DNA from: an uncultured Collinsella sp. | GTDB taxonomy: Bacteria; Actinomycetota; Coriobacteriia; Coriobacteriales; Coriobacteriaceae | Reading direction: 5' to 3' | DNA length: 47,415 nucleotides | Assembly: GCA_900552385.1 (NCBI GenBank) | Contig: URZI01000015.1 | Location: 1-47,415 of the forward strand | In this document: piece by piece, positions 24,217 through 32,141 of the stretch | Layout: every line of letters begins with the position of its first letter | How positions within the stretch are numbered: the first letter of the stretch is position 1 | The notes under the pieces: model-generated | The model's input: the letters and a program-made list of their open reading frames with translations, nothing else | Told to the model about the DNA's origin: nothing | Database searches by the model: none | Translations under genes and position numbers: made by a program

Positions 24217-24828
24217 ATGAACCACGTCAAACATGTTATCCCGATGTCCGATACGTCGGTCGGCATTAAGCCGGAGGATATTCAACCGACGGTACTGCCG
24301 GACGCATTTATTCAGTCCGATATGGTGGGTAAACTTAACACTTTGAGCCTGCCACGCTATGACCAGCTGCCCAACGTATCGCTCTATCGCGATCAGGTTA
24401 TTGAATATGTTGCGCAGTGGATGGAGCCGCTTTCGATTTGCGTAGAGCAACCCGTTATCACGCCATCGATGATCAATAACTACGTGAAGGTCGGCCTCGT
24501 TCCTGCTCCGGTTAAAAAGCAGTATGGCCGTGAACAGATTGCGCGTCTCATCGCCATTTGTATCTTTAAGCAGGTGCTGCCTATCGCTGCGGTTCAGGCG
24601 CTTTTTAATATTCAGCGCTTGAGCTATGACGCTCCGACGGCTTTCGATTATGTAGTCGATCAACTTGAGGCATCGATTCGTGCGGCGTTTTCCGTCGAGC
24701 AGACTCCCGTGCCCGATACCGCACATCAGGTTACGCGCGAGTCGCTGCTTGTACGCAGTGCAGTATCGTCCTTCGTTTCGAAGGCCTACCTGATGAGCTA
24801 TCTAAAGTTCAATGGGTTTAATAGCTAA
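24217..24828 (+). CDS. DUF1836 family helix-turn-helix protein
   Basis: A 203-residue protein of the DUF1836 family. The recognisable core is ITPSMINNYVKVGLVPAPVKKQYGREQIARLIAICIFKQVLPI (about 85-127), a MerR-like winged-helix segment, so a DNA-binding regulatory role is likely but not established. The ATG follows CGGAGG by six bases; the longer frame beginning near 24088 runs through the trxB terminator and was rejected. A TACAAT at 24187-24192 is a possible -10 box. The gene stands alone between two terminators. Confidence 0.85.
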   Translation: MNHVKHVIPMSDTSVGIKPEDIQPTVLPDAFIQSDMVGKLNTLSLPRYDQLPNVSLYRDQVIEYVAQWMEPLSICVEQPVITPSMINNYVKVGLVPAPVKKQYGREQIARLIAICIFKQVLPIAAVQALFNIQRLSYDAPTAFDYVVDQLEASIRAAFSVEQTPVPDTAHQVTRESLLVRSAVSSFVSKAYLMSYLKFNGFNS

Positions 24829-24840
24829 CCGAGGTATAAA

Positions 24841-24881
24841 ACGGGCGGGATAAGAGGCCAGTGGCCCCTTATCCCGCCCGT
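24841..24881. terminator. Bidirectional terminator between DUF1836 gene and degV
   Basis: A 19-bp GC-rich stem (24841-24859 with 24863-24881) has a 3-base loop AGT and one A/C mismatch. T-rich sequence follows on both strands (GTTTGTCT on plus, TTTTATACC on minus). It serves both convergent genes. Confidence 0.85.
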
Positions 24882-24900
24882 GCGTTTGTCTAGTTGGACA

Positions 24901-25767
24901 TTATCGGCCCGAAGCCACGTCCATGCCGTAGCCGATGATGAGGCCGTGCATCTCGGCATAGTATGAATCTAACCCGTTACAGGGCATGATGATAGTCTTG
25001 GAGCCTGGCCAGCGCTCCACAATGCGGCTGGTAAGCGCCTGGGCTCCAGATTCGTTCTCAACGTGATCGATGATGACCTCGCCGCCCGTGAAACCCTCGG
25101 CCTCCATGGTGTCGACAATCTTGGTGAGCATCTTCTTTTCGCCGCGCGTGTGCCCAACGAGTTCAATTTTGCCCGCTTCGCTCGCCGTGCCCAAAATGCG
25201 GATATTGAGCTTGTTGGCAATGACGCCGGCTGCCTTAGGAATGCGTCCGGCCTTCGCAAGGTTTTCGTAATTACACAGGCTAAAGAGGATCTTGCTGTTC
25301 TGCTCCAAGCTATCAAAGTAAGCGCAGGCGTCCTCAAAGGAAACATCCGGGTTACACGCAAGATATCGATCAAACAGTAAGAAGATCAGGTCCATCTTGC
25401 CGCCCGCTGCCCGCGAATTGACCAGGTGAATCTGGCGGTTGGGCTCCTCGGCAAGTACCATATCGCGTGCCGTAGCAGCAGCATTGTAGCTTCCCGAGAC
25501 GCCCTCAGAGATGGGCATGCAGATCGTCTTGTCGGCAAGTCTGAAGAGTTCGGCCCACTCCCCTACGCTTGGACAGGCGCTCGAAGAAGCGCTCGACTCC
25601 GCCTGCACGGCGCAATTGAGCTCGTGAACATCGAGCGAGAGGTCGTCAACGAATTCACGCTCCCCCACTCGGATCTTAAGGGGTGCAAATGCAAAGGTGG
25701 TATGAGGTGCGGTTGGTTGCCAATCGCGAAGATTGCAGCTCGAATCGGAGATAAGTGCCCAGCTCAT
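24901..25767 (-). CDS. DegV family fatty-acid-binding protein
   Basis: A 288-residue DegV-fold protein. It begins MSWALISDSSCNL, the usual DegV start, and contains MPISEGVSGSYNAA (about 92-105), the segment that contacts the lipid carboxylate. NSRAAGGKMDLI follows. DegV proteins act as the fatty-acid-binding FakB subunits that present exogenous fatty acids to the kinase FakA; no FakA is in this window. The ATG follows AAAGGA. Transcription seems to start from a TATAAT 30 bases upstream, flanked by two dyads. Confidence 0.9.
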   Translation of the reverse strand: MSWALISDSSCNLRDWQPTAPHTTFAFAPLKIRVGEREFVDDLSLDVHELNCAVQAESSASSSACPSVGEWAELFRLADKTICMPISEGVSGSYNAAATARDMVLAEEPNRQIHLVNSRAAGGKMDLIFLLFDRYLACNPDVSFEDACAYFDSLEQNSKILFSLCNYENLAKAGRIPKAAGVIANKLNIRILGTASEAGKIELVGHTRGEKKMLTKIVDTMEAEGFTGGEVIIDHVENESGAQALTSRIVERWPGSKTIIMPCNGLDSYYAEMHGLIIGYGMDVASGR

Positions 25768-25780
25768 TGAGGGTCCTTTC

Positions 25781-25865
25781 TAATTGTTCCCCAACAATTA
25801 TAGCCATCTTTTTGATTGATCAGTACGGCTATCTAGTTTTGAATACTAGATAGCCGTACTGATCA
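25781..25865 (-). promoter_or_regulatory. degV promoter with two perfect dyads
   Basis: On the minus strand a perfect -10 TATAAT occupies 25802-25797. Upstream of it lies a perfect 21-bp inverted repeat, 25817-25837 with 25845-25865, loop of 7 bases; its arm begins TGATCAGTACGGCTATC. Over the -10 and first transcribed bases lies a second palindrome, TAATTGTT-CCCC-AACAATTA (25781-25800). The positions suit operators or an RNA leader hairpin. No good -35 is visible apart from the dyad itself. Confidence 0.7.
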
Positions 25866-25882
25866 TATGCCAAACGGTAAGG

Positions 25883-25923
25883 GAAAAAAGAATGGGCCTC
25901 GTGACTCAAGATCGCGAGGCCCA
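25883..25923 (-). terminator. nlpC terminator
   Basis: On the minus strand TGGGCCTCG (complement of 25923-25915) pairs with CGAGGCCCA (25901-25893), followed by TTCTTTTTT. This is a standard intrinsic terminator 24 bases after the NlpC/P60 gene. Confidence 0.88.
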
Positions 25924-25946
25924 CGTTCGTTCGCTGCAGTAATAAA

Positions 25947-27068
25947 TTAGTAGCGCACGAAAATGTAATTGTTGTTCATGCCAGCAGCGACGGAGCTGAT
26001 GATGACGCCCGTTTTGTAGTCGGAAGCATGGATCATCTGACCATTACCGATATAGATGCCTGTATGGTAGGAGTTAACCACAACATCGCCGGGTTGCGGA
26101 TCGGACACGCGGGTCCAACCCATGAAGGTGCCGGTGGTGCCCAGGCGGCAATAGCGGCCCGTGAGGCAATAGCTTACAAAACCGGAGCAGTCAAAGCTGT
26201 TCGGTCCAATGCCGCCCCAGGAATAAGCGTATCCGAGCTTGCTGTAGGCGCGCGAAACAACGGTACCGCCGTCAACGGACTGGCTCGGTGCGGAAGGCGT
26301 CGGAGTCGGAGCGGGCGTCACGGGCTGCGGCGTGGGGGCAGGAGCGGGCGCGGGCGCGGGCGTGTTGCCGCCGCCGTTGTTGGTCGTACCGCCACCATTG
26401 TTGGTGTTCTCGGTCGTACCGGCAGTGTCGTTGCTCACCGTGGCCTTTTCGGCGGTGCTGGCATTGATGCCAGCCTGAAGCGCGGCGTTGGCCTCGGCCT
26501 CGGCAGCAAGCTCGGCCTGCAGCTGTGAATCCAGGGAGTTCACGACACTCTGGGCCTCAGCCTGCTGGGCATTGAGCTCGTCGACCTTCTTCTGCGTCGC
26601 GGCGACGTTCTTCTCCTGCTCGGTCTGCTTATCGGTGAGCTGCTGCTTAAGGTCCTTGACCTCCTGAATGGTCTGGGCCTGCTTGTCGGAAACCTTGCCG
26701 TAGTAGAACAGACGGTTGAGCATGTCGCCCAGATCGTCGACGCCCGTCAGAACCTGAAGGAGACTCAGACCGCCAGTCTTGTACTCACCGGCAACGTAGC
26801 TCGAAAGCTTTGCCTGACCCTCGGCAATCTCTTGCTGCTTTTGCGTGATCTCGCCTGCAGTCTGATCAAGCTCCTGCGTCTGTGCGGAGAGTTCTTCATG
26901 AATTTGCTGGGTTTGGGTGCCAATCTGCTCGAGCTTCGTACGAGCGGCGGCAAGGTCGGATGCGGTATCGGCGTAGGCAGGAGCCGCGAGGCCCAAGCCC
27001 AAAACACAAGCGAGGGTTGCCGTAGCAGCGCAGCGTGCCATGTTTTTGTGCGTGTTTGCTGTGCGCAT
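25947..27068 (-). CDS. Secreted coiled-coil NlpC/P60 peptidoglycan hydrolase
   Basis: A 373-residue exported hydrolase. A signal peptide covers about 1-33 with a cleavage site after AYA. A long coiled coil (about 35-210) resembles PcsB/CwlO-type proteins that are controlled by FtsEX-like partners. A Gly/Asn and Pro/Ala linker leads to the NlpC/P60 domain at about 265-373. The catalytic Cys294 is in DCSGF, with His335 in YHTGIYIG and His347 in IHASDY. It probably cleaves stem peptides during wall remodelling. It lies 32 bases after apt and is the last gene before a terminator. Confidence 0.93.
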   Translation of the reverse strand: MRTANTHKNMARCAATATLACVLGLGLAAPAYADTASDLAAARTKLEQIGTQTQQIHEELSAQTQELDQTAGEITQKQQEIAEGQAKLSSYVAGEYKTGGLSLLQVLTGVDDLGDMLNRLFYYGKVSDKQAQTIQEVKDLKQQLTDKQTEQEKNVAATQKKVDELNAQQAEAQSVVNSLDSQLQAELAAEAEANAALQAGINASTAEKATVSNDTAGTTENTNNGGGTTNNGGGNTPAPAPAPAPTPQPVTPAPTPTPSAPSQSVDGGTVVSRAYSKLGYAYSWGGIGPNSFDCSGFVSYCLTGRYCRLGTTGTFMGWTRVSDPQPGDVVVNSYHTGIYIGNGQMIHASDYKTGVIISSVAAGMNNNYIFVRY

Positions 27069-27100
27069 GTGGCTTCCTTTCCAGTAACTAAGGGTAACGG

Positions 27101-27631
27101 CTAGTCCACCGTCACCAGACTAAAGAGCTCCACATCGTCATTAGACGGCGTGAGCTTCTCGCGCGGGTTGAGAAACGCAAGCTCAAGGATACAACCGTAA
27201 CCGACAAGCTTTGCGCCCATATCTCGCACCAGTTTACCTGTTGCCTCGACGGTTCCGCCCGTCGCGACCAAGTCGTCCAGAATCAACACGGTATCTTTAG
27301 AGCTGATAGCGTCGGCATGGATCTCAATTGAATCGGTGCCGTACTCGAGCTCGTAGCTCTGGCTCACGGTCTCGCGCGGCAGCTTGCCCGGTTTACGTGC
27401 GGGAACAAAGCCGGCGCCAAGGGCTACAGCCACCGGTACGCCAACCATAAAGCCGCGAGCCTCGGGACCCACGACCTTGGTGATTCCCATGCCGGCAAAG
27501 TGTTCGGCGAGGGCATCGGTCATGGCTTTGAGCGCCTCGGGATTGCCAAAGAGCGGCGTGATGTCTTTAAAGATGACTCCGGGCTCGGGATAGTCGGGGA
27601 TGTCGACGATTTGAGATTCGAAGTCGTACAT
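27101..27631 (-). CDS. apt: Adenine phosphoribosyltransferase
   Basis: A 176-residue type I phosphoribosyltransferase converting adenine and PRPP to AMP. The PRPP loop VLILDDLVATGGT is complete, and the substrate region GPEARGFMVGVPVA and GAGFVPARKPGKLP match Apt. The ATG at 27631 follows AAAGG by seven bases; an in-frame TTG at 27646 overlaps that ribosome binding site. It lies 40 bases after the MerR-type gene, in the same direction. Confidence 0.95.
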   Translation of the reverse strand: MYDFESQIVDIPDYPEPGVIFKDITPLFGNPEALKAMTDALAEHFAGMGITKVVGPEARGFMVGVPVAVALGAGFVPARKPGKLPRETVSQSYELEYGTDSIEIHADAISSKDTVLILDDLVATGGTVEATGKLVRDMGAKLVGYGCILELAFLNPREKLTPSNDDVELFSLVTVD

Positions 27632-27671
27632 TGCATGACCTTTCAATGGGTTGCCGAAATTTCAGCTGAGG

Positions 27672-28550
27672 TTATTTGCCTGCGGTGGCGGTGCCGGATT
27701 GCGAAGGGGCGACGACCTTGAGCGGCTTTACGAGAGAATCCTCGTGCGAAGCCGGCATGGCTGTCTCTTCGTTTTTGGCCTTGGTGGACTCGGAGCGAGT
27801 GATTTCCTCATCGAGTGCATCGATGTCGGCGTCCTCGACCACGGCGTTGAGCGACTCAAAAACGCGGTTCTTGAGCAGCGCGGTGTGCACACCTTCCGTC
27901 AGGTCGTGAAGCTTCTTAAACGCACGCTCGAGCTTGGCGTCGCGCTCGTCATCGGAGGTATCCATGCCGAGCATGCTCACGAGCACCTGCTCAAACATCG
28001 AGGACTCGCGGTTGGCGGAAGACACGTACTGACGCAGGTTGCGCGGCTCGATATGGAAGCGCGACAGCTCGGAGCAGTAGCGGATGATCGGAAAATCGCG
28101 ACCATCGACGAGCTCACGATTTTGCGGGCTCTTGATGATGCGAATGAGGTCGTTCTCGGCGAGCGAACGGATAAACGAAATCTCGACGCCCAGCATATCG
28201 GGAATGGTCTCGATGGGATGCAGCTTTTGCTTAGTCTCCTTGGGCTCCGTCTTGAGCGGAACATCGGACAGCAAGCCCACCTCGTAGGCGAGCGTTGACA
28301 AGTCCGTGGCGTTTTCCAAGCGCTGCTTAATCACGTTGAGCGGCATGTAGCGGGTCTTCTGCAAGTGCAGGATGACCTCCAGGCGATCAACGTCCTCCTT
28401 AGAGTACTGACGGTATCCCTTAGGCGTACGATGAGGGGTAATGAGCCCCTCATCCTCTAGAAATCTAATTTTTGAGTTCGAAAGATCGGGGTATGCGCCT
28501 CGAAGTAGGTTGACGACTTGGCCGATACTCAGATAGTTGCGTTCGGCCAT
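27672..28550 (-). CDS. MerR-family regulator, FtsR-like
   Basis: A 292-residue protein with an N-terminal MerR winged helix (about 5-75: YLSIGQVVNLLRGAYPDLSN, SKIRFLEDEGLITPHRTP, GYRQY). A central region (about 115-200) and an acidic, low-complexity C-terminus follow. The long inter-helix form and position directly after an FHA gene match Rv1828/FtsR of mycobacteria and corynebacteria, where FtsR activates ftsZ expression. It begins 3 bases after the FHA stop. The MerR fold is certain; equivalence to FtsR is inferred from synteny. Confidence 0.82.
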   Translation of the reverse strand: MAERNYLSIGQVVNLLRGAYPDLSNSKIRFLEDEGLITPHRTPKGYRQYSKEDVDRLEVILHLQKTRYMPLNVIKQRLENATDLSTLAYEVGLLSDVPLKTEPKETKQKLHPIETIPDMLGVEISFIRSLAENDLIRIIKSPQNRELVDGRDFPIIRYCSELSRFHIEPRNLRQYVSSANRESSMFEQVLVSMLGMDTSDDERDAKLERAFKKLHDLTEGVHTALLKNRVFESLNAVVEDADIDALDEEITRSESTKAKNEETAMPASHEDSLVKPLKVVAPSQSGTATAGK

Positions 28551-28553
28551 GCC

Positions 28554-28988
28554 CTACTCACCGGTTTCGATGCGCTCCGGCGTGCTCTCGTGGTAGATGA
28601 GCGTAAACGTACCGATCTGAACGGAAGAACCGTCGTGCAGCGGGGCTGCATTGACAATGGCACCGTCGACCCAGGTACCATTGAGCGAGCCCAGGTCCTC
28701 GATGCGAGCGCCGAGGCCCTCGCGAATAATGTGCGCGTGGCTGCGCGAAACAGTCATGTCGTTGAGGAAGATGCCGTTCGCGGGATCGCGGCCGATGGTG
28801 GTCACGTCGTCCTCGAGCTCAAAGGCGGCACCAGTCTGCGGACCCTTGACGATGGACAGAACGGGGGCGGTGATGCGCACGTTGGCCATGAGGTCGGGAA
28901 CGGTGACGTCGCTTGAAGGCACGCGGAATACGCAGGTAGCGTCAGCAGTCTTATCATTCTGAGGCATATTGTTAACCATGTTGTCCAT
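28554..28988 (-). CDS. GarA/OdhI-like FHA-domain protein
   Basis: A 144-residue protein. The N-terminal tail carries ATCVFR at residues 17-22, corresponding to the ETTSVFR phosphorylation motif of GarA/OdhI. A C-terminal FHA domain (about 60-130) shows GRDPANGIFL, the phosphothreonine-binding SRSH (81-84) and NG (103-104). In actinobacteria such proteins are phosphorylated by Ser/Thr kinases; the domain then folds back on its own tail, releasing glutamate dehydrogenase and related targets. The ATG follows AGGGG. Neighbours pgsA and MerR match actinobacterial order. No kinase lies in this window. Confidence 0.85.
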   Translation of the reverse strand: MDNMVNNMPQNDKTADATCVFRVPSSDVTVPDLMANVRITAPVLSIVKGPQTGAAFELEDDVTTIGRDPANGIFLNDMTVSRSHAHIIREGLGARIEDLGSLNGTWVDGAIVNAAPLHDGSSVQIGTFTLIYHESTPERIETGE

Positions 28989-29054
28989 GACAACCCCTAA
29001 CTTATCGCGGACGTGCCGCAAATAATGAACCGTACGTAATCATACCCCAACGAA

Positions 29055-29759
29055 TCAGTCTTCGATTTCAGGGTTCAGAAAGTCGATGTCCTCGTCCTCG
29101 GGATGCGTGAGAGCCTGTTTAATGGCCGCTCCGCCCTTAATGGAGTAGATGACAGCCGTGAGCATGGAGAAGATCACGCCGCCGTACACAAAGAAGATGC
29201 CGAGGGGCACCGAGCTTCCGTTGAGGCCCGGGAAGGCCGTGAGGGTTGAAGGTAAAAGTTGCAGGCCGTCAACAACGGGGAAACCGAGCAGCATGAGCGA
29301 GAATCCGGTCATGAGCAGCGCTGTGGCAATCTTTCCGGGGAAGACGACATCGATGGGGCGACGGTGATAATGACGAACGATAAGCGTGCCGATGCCCAGA
29401 TAGATGTCGCGGCCAATAATGAGCACGCAGACCCAGATTGGCAGCTCTCCGCGAACCACCAGTCCCAGCACGCCGGTGAACAGCAGCGCACGGTCGCAGA
29501 TGGGATCCATGACCTTGCCGAGCCATGAGACCGTCTTAGTCATGCGGGCGATCTGGCCGTCCATCCAGTCGGTGGAGGCGGCAACGGCGTAGATAACGAT
29601 GGCGATGACGCGGTTGTTATCCGTCACAAATAGGTACAGAAATACCAGGGTGAGGATCAGGCGCGTAAAGGTGATGAAATTGGAGATCGTAAAGATCTTA
29701 TTCGACGGGTAATCGGAAGTGCCGATAAGCTCCTTTTTGATCTTCTTTTTGATGCCCAC
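29055..29759 (-). CDS. CDP-alcohol phosphatidyltransferase (second PgsA paralogue)
   Basis: A 234-residue membrane enzyme with the intact signature D-x2-D-G-x2-A-R-x8-G-x3-D-x3-D (DWMDGQIAR ... GKVMDPICD). Several transmembrane helices are visible. It is the second member of this family in the window. The mycobacterial pgsA2 lies near garA in the same way. The GTG start at 29759 is preceded by GGGGGAG; a longer frame reaching 30002 crosses a hairpin and a promoter and was rejected. Substrate (glycerol phosphate, inositol phosphate or other) is undecided. Confidence 0.87.
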   Translation of the reverse strand: MGIKKKIKKELIGTSDYPSNKIFTISNFITFTRLILTLVFLYLFVTDNNRVIAIVIYAVAASTDWMDGQIARMTKTVSWLGKVMDPICDRALLFTGVLGLVVRGELPIWVCVLIIGRDIYLGIGTLIVRHYHRRPIDVVFPGKIATALLMTGFSLMLLGFPVVDGLQLLPSTLTAFPGLNGSSVPLGIFFVYGGVIFSMLTAVIYSIKGGAAIKQALTHPEDEDIDFLNPEIED

Positions 29760-29795
29760 AGGACTCCCCCGCTGGTTAACGACAAAACTTTCGAT

Positions 29796-29824
29796 ACTAT
29801 ACCCGTTCCGGCGATGTCTATCCA
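29796..29824 (-). promoter_or_regulatory. Possible promoter of the pgsA-like gene
   Basis: On the minus strand TGGATA (29824-29819) and TATAGT (29801-29796) are 17 bases apart, 37 bases before the GTG start. The -35 match is weak. Confidence 0.4.
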
Positions 29825-29886
29825 GCCAAGCCATAGAGAGTCCAGACATGTGGAGGGTGTTGTGGGCGGGGCGAGACCATGCATTT

Positions 29887-29943
29887 GTGTACATCAGCCT
29901 CCAAACATTTCGAAAATTTTCGATTTTGGAGGCTGACGTACAC
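29887..29943 (+). repeat. Palindromic element 3 (possible relative of elements 1 and 2)
   Basis: Arms 29887-29905 and 29925-29943 are complementary over 19 bases except A29893 against C29937. AAACATT starts 10 bases after the mismatched A, nearly as in elements 1 and 2 (11 bases). The loop contains its own palindrome TCGAAAATTTTCGA (29910-29923). It lies about 60 bases upstream of the proposed promoter of the pgsA-like gene. Relationship to the other two is likely but not certain. Confidence 0.6.
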
Positions 29944-30004
29944 GTTTTGATTCGCATACGTATCGAGCGGTGCAGTCGTTGATTCTTTGTTGCTTTAAGC
30001 AATT

Positions 30005-30034
30005 AAATAAAAAAGCCAGGCACTAGGTGCCTGA
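30005..30034 (-). terminator. tRNA-Pro terminator
   Basis: On the minus strand CAGGCAC / GTGCCTG with loop CTA is followed by GCTTTTTTATTT. It begins 13 bases after the tRNA 3' end. Confidence 0.88.
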
Positions 30035-30046
30035 CCTGCAAACTTC

Positions 30047-30123
<77 letters not shown>

Positions 30124-30165
30124 AAGCTTTTGTTTGTTGCTGTGCTCTCGCTCGCAACAGGGAGT

Positions 30166-30195
30166 ATATTAACCCGAAACTTTGGCCTTGTGCAA
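30166..30195 (-). promoter_or_regulatory. Probable tRNA-Pro promoter
   Basis: On the minus strand TTGCAC (30195-30190) is followed after 17 bases by TTAATA (30172-30167), or after 18 by TAATAT. It lies between the coaBC stop and the tRNA. Confidence 0.55.
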
Positions 30196-30203
30196 GAACT
30201 TTT

Positions 30204-31421
30204 TTAATTATTTTTGAGCAAGTCCAAAATTGTATCTGCGAGCTGGGGTTTTGTTAGCACAGGAAGTTCCTGCGTACCCGCTGTGCTTACGATCCAAGCC
30301 TTATTGGTATCAGATCCAAAGCCCGAATCGGCGCGCGAGACATCGTTGGCGATAATGGCATCGCAACCCTTGTGGGCAAGTTTGTGCTGCGCGTACTCCA
30401 CGACGTTATCGGTCTCGGCTGCAAAGCCGATCACGCACCGCTCGCCCTTCTGGCGCGAGAGCTCAGCCAAAATATCAACGGTCTCGACGAGCTCGATGCG
30501 ATCCAAGCGCTCGTTGGCCTTTTTGAGCTTATGGTCGGCAGGGGCCGCGGGTGTGTAGTCGGCGACAGCCGCCGCACAAATGGCCGCATCGGCCGTCTGG
30601 AAGGCGCTCAGCGCCGCCTGCAGCATCTCTGCGGCGGTCTGCACGCGCACGCACTCCACGCCGCAGGGAACATCGAGCGATGTCGGTCCCAGCACAAGCG
30701 TGACCTCGGCACCGCGGCGAGCAGCCTCCCCCGCCAGGGCGATGCCCATCTTGCCCGACGACCGATTGCCAATGAAGCGCACGGGGTCGATCGGTTCGTG
30801 CGTAGGGCCGGCGGTGATCACGATGCGCTTGCCTGCAAGGTCCTGCGGCACAGGATTGAGCACCTCACAGATGGCTTCGACAATGTCCTCGGGCTCGCTC
30901 ATGCGCCCCGTGTCCACGTCGCCGCAGGCAAGGTAGCCACTACCGGGTCCTACCACGTGCACCCCGCGCTCGCGCAGCGTGGCCATATTGGCCTGGGTTG
31001 CCGGCGCCTTCCACATGCCATTGTTCATGGCCGGCGCGATCACAATGGGTCGCGGCGTGGCGAGCAGCGTCGTGGAGATGAGGTCATCGGCGATGCCGTT
31101 GGCCATCTTGGCGATGATATTGGCCGTCGCGGGTGCCACGACCACCAGATCGGGCTCCTGCGCGAGCGAAATGTGGTGGATGGGGTCGGAGGGGTCGTCG
31201 AACAGGCCTACAGCGACCGGCTCGTTGGTGAGCGCACGGAAGGTGAGCGGGCCCACAAACTCGGTGGCATGCTCGCTCATAACGACCTTGACGCGTGCGC
31301 CGCGCTTTTGCAGCAGGCGCACGATATTGCACGACTTATAGGCGGCGATCCCGCCGGTAATGCCCAGCAGGATCGTTTTTCCCTCAAGTTGCATTGAATT
31401 GTTGGATGTCGCCGTCATCAT
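30204..31421 (-). CDS. coaBC: Bifunctional phosphopantothenoylcysteine decarboxylase / phosphopantothenate--cysteine ligase
   Basis: A 405-residue enzyme for two steps of coenzyme A synthesis. The N-terminal CoaC flavoprotein (about 12-190) has GITGGIAAYKS, the catalytic His in HHISL and the PAMNNGMW motif. The C-terminal CoaB domain (about 195-400) has ITAGPTHEPIDPVRFIGNRSSGKMG and the KK dipeptide in LKKANERLD. Its start abuts the stop of the zinc-ribbon gene, with AAGGAAG inside that gene, so it is translated from the same message. Confidence 0.96.
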   Translation of the reverse strand: MMTATSNNSMQLEGKTILLGITGGIAAYKSCNIVRLLQKRGARVKVVMSEHATEFVGPLTFRALTNEPVAVGLFDDPSDPIHHISLAQEPDLVVVAPATANIIAKMANGIADDLISTTLLATPRPIVIAPAMNNGMWKAPATQANMATLRERGVHVVGPGSGYLACGDVDTGRMSEPEDIVEAICEVLNPVPQDLAGKRIVITAGPTHEPIDPVRFIGNRSSGKMGIALAGEAARRGAEVTLVLGPTSLDVPCGVECVRVQTAAEMLQAALSAFQTADAAICAAAVADYTPAAPADHKLKKANERLDRIELVETVDILAELSRQKGERCVIGFAAETDNVVEYAQHKLAHKGCDAIIANDVSRADSGFGSDTNKAWIVSTAGTQELPVLTKPQLADTILDLLKNN

Positions 31422-32141
31422 TTAAGCTTCCTTGCCGGGGAGCACCAGCAAGCGGTGGCAATACGGGCAGTGTGCGATCTCACTACCGTCGTGGTTGAGG
31501 TCGCTCATGGACGATGCCTGCAGCGCGGTGTGGCAGATGGTGGGAATGTTGCCCTTGATGGTCTCGACGGCCAGGCCGCGGAACTGCTTGAGCAGGCGCT
31601 CGTAATCGGTGAGCACGTCAGTCGGCAGCGTGGCAGCCAGCGCGGTGCGCTCCTTGATGGCGGCGTCAATCTGGGCCTGGAGGTCGGCGGCCTTGGCACG
31701 AGCGGCCTTGGTGTCGACCTTCACGCCCTCCTCGAACTTGGCGATGATGGCCTGCGCGCGAGTCTCGCGGTCGAGCGCCTCCTTATGGGCGACGACGACG
31801 TCCTTGCGGGTGTGCTCGATCTTGTCCAGGCGCTTGGCCAGGGTGGCGAGCTCGTTTTCCAGGTCCTGAACCTCGCGGTAGTCAGAGCCGTCGACATGGC
31901 GCTTCTTGGCAGTCTCGATGGCGTTGTTGGTCTGGATCTCGGTGGTGTTGAGGTCGTCGAGCTCAATGTCCAGATCCTTGCGCTGGGCGTAGAGCTTGGT
32001 CATCTCGGACTTGAGCTTCACATAGGTCTTGCGCTTGGAAGCGAGCTCCTTGAGCTCCGGCATATTGGCAAGTTCGCTCTTGTTGCGGGCGAGCTCCAAA
32101 TCGATCTGTTGCAGCTTGAGTAGCGTAGCGCCGGCGCTCAT
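31422..32141 (-). CDS. Coiled-coil protein with C-terminal zinc ribbon (CT398-like)
   Basis: A 239-residue protein with a long heptad-rich coiled coil (about 10-175) and a C-terminal region with His/Cys residues (ICHTALQASSM, then HCPYCHRLL). Similar proteins with four-cysteine ribbons (zf-RING_7) are found in chlamydiae and many bacteria, next to NIF3 genes as here. Only some of the usual ribbon cysteines are visible: ICH, then CPYC. The ATG follows AAAGGAGAG and overlaps the NIF3 stop as ATGA. Biochemical function unknown. Confidence 0.8.
   Translation of the reverse strand: MSAGATLLKLQQIDLELARNKSELANMPELKELASKRKTYVKLKSEMTKLYAQRKDLDIELDDLNTTEIQTNNAIETAKKRHVDGSDYREVQDLENELATLAKRLDKIEHTRKDVVVAHKEALDRETRAQAIIAKFEEGVKVDTKAARAKAADLQAQIDAAIKERTALAATLPTDVLTDYERLLKQFRGLAVETIKGNIPTICHTALQASSMSDLNHDGSEIAHCPYCHRLLVLPGKEA

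Noticed and set aside
24841..24881. Hairpin with one A/C mismatch as a further member of the palindromic family
   Set aside because: It has a 3-base loop without the AAACATT core and flanking T-rich sequence on both sides. It is adequately explained as a bidirectional terminator with a G-U pair on the minus-strand RNA.
29760..30002. N-terminal extension of the pgsA-like protein
   Set aside because: It would cross palindromic element 3 and a candidate promoter. The GTG at 29759 with GGGGGAG fits the family start.
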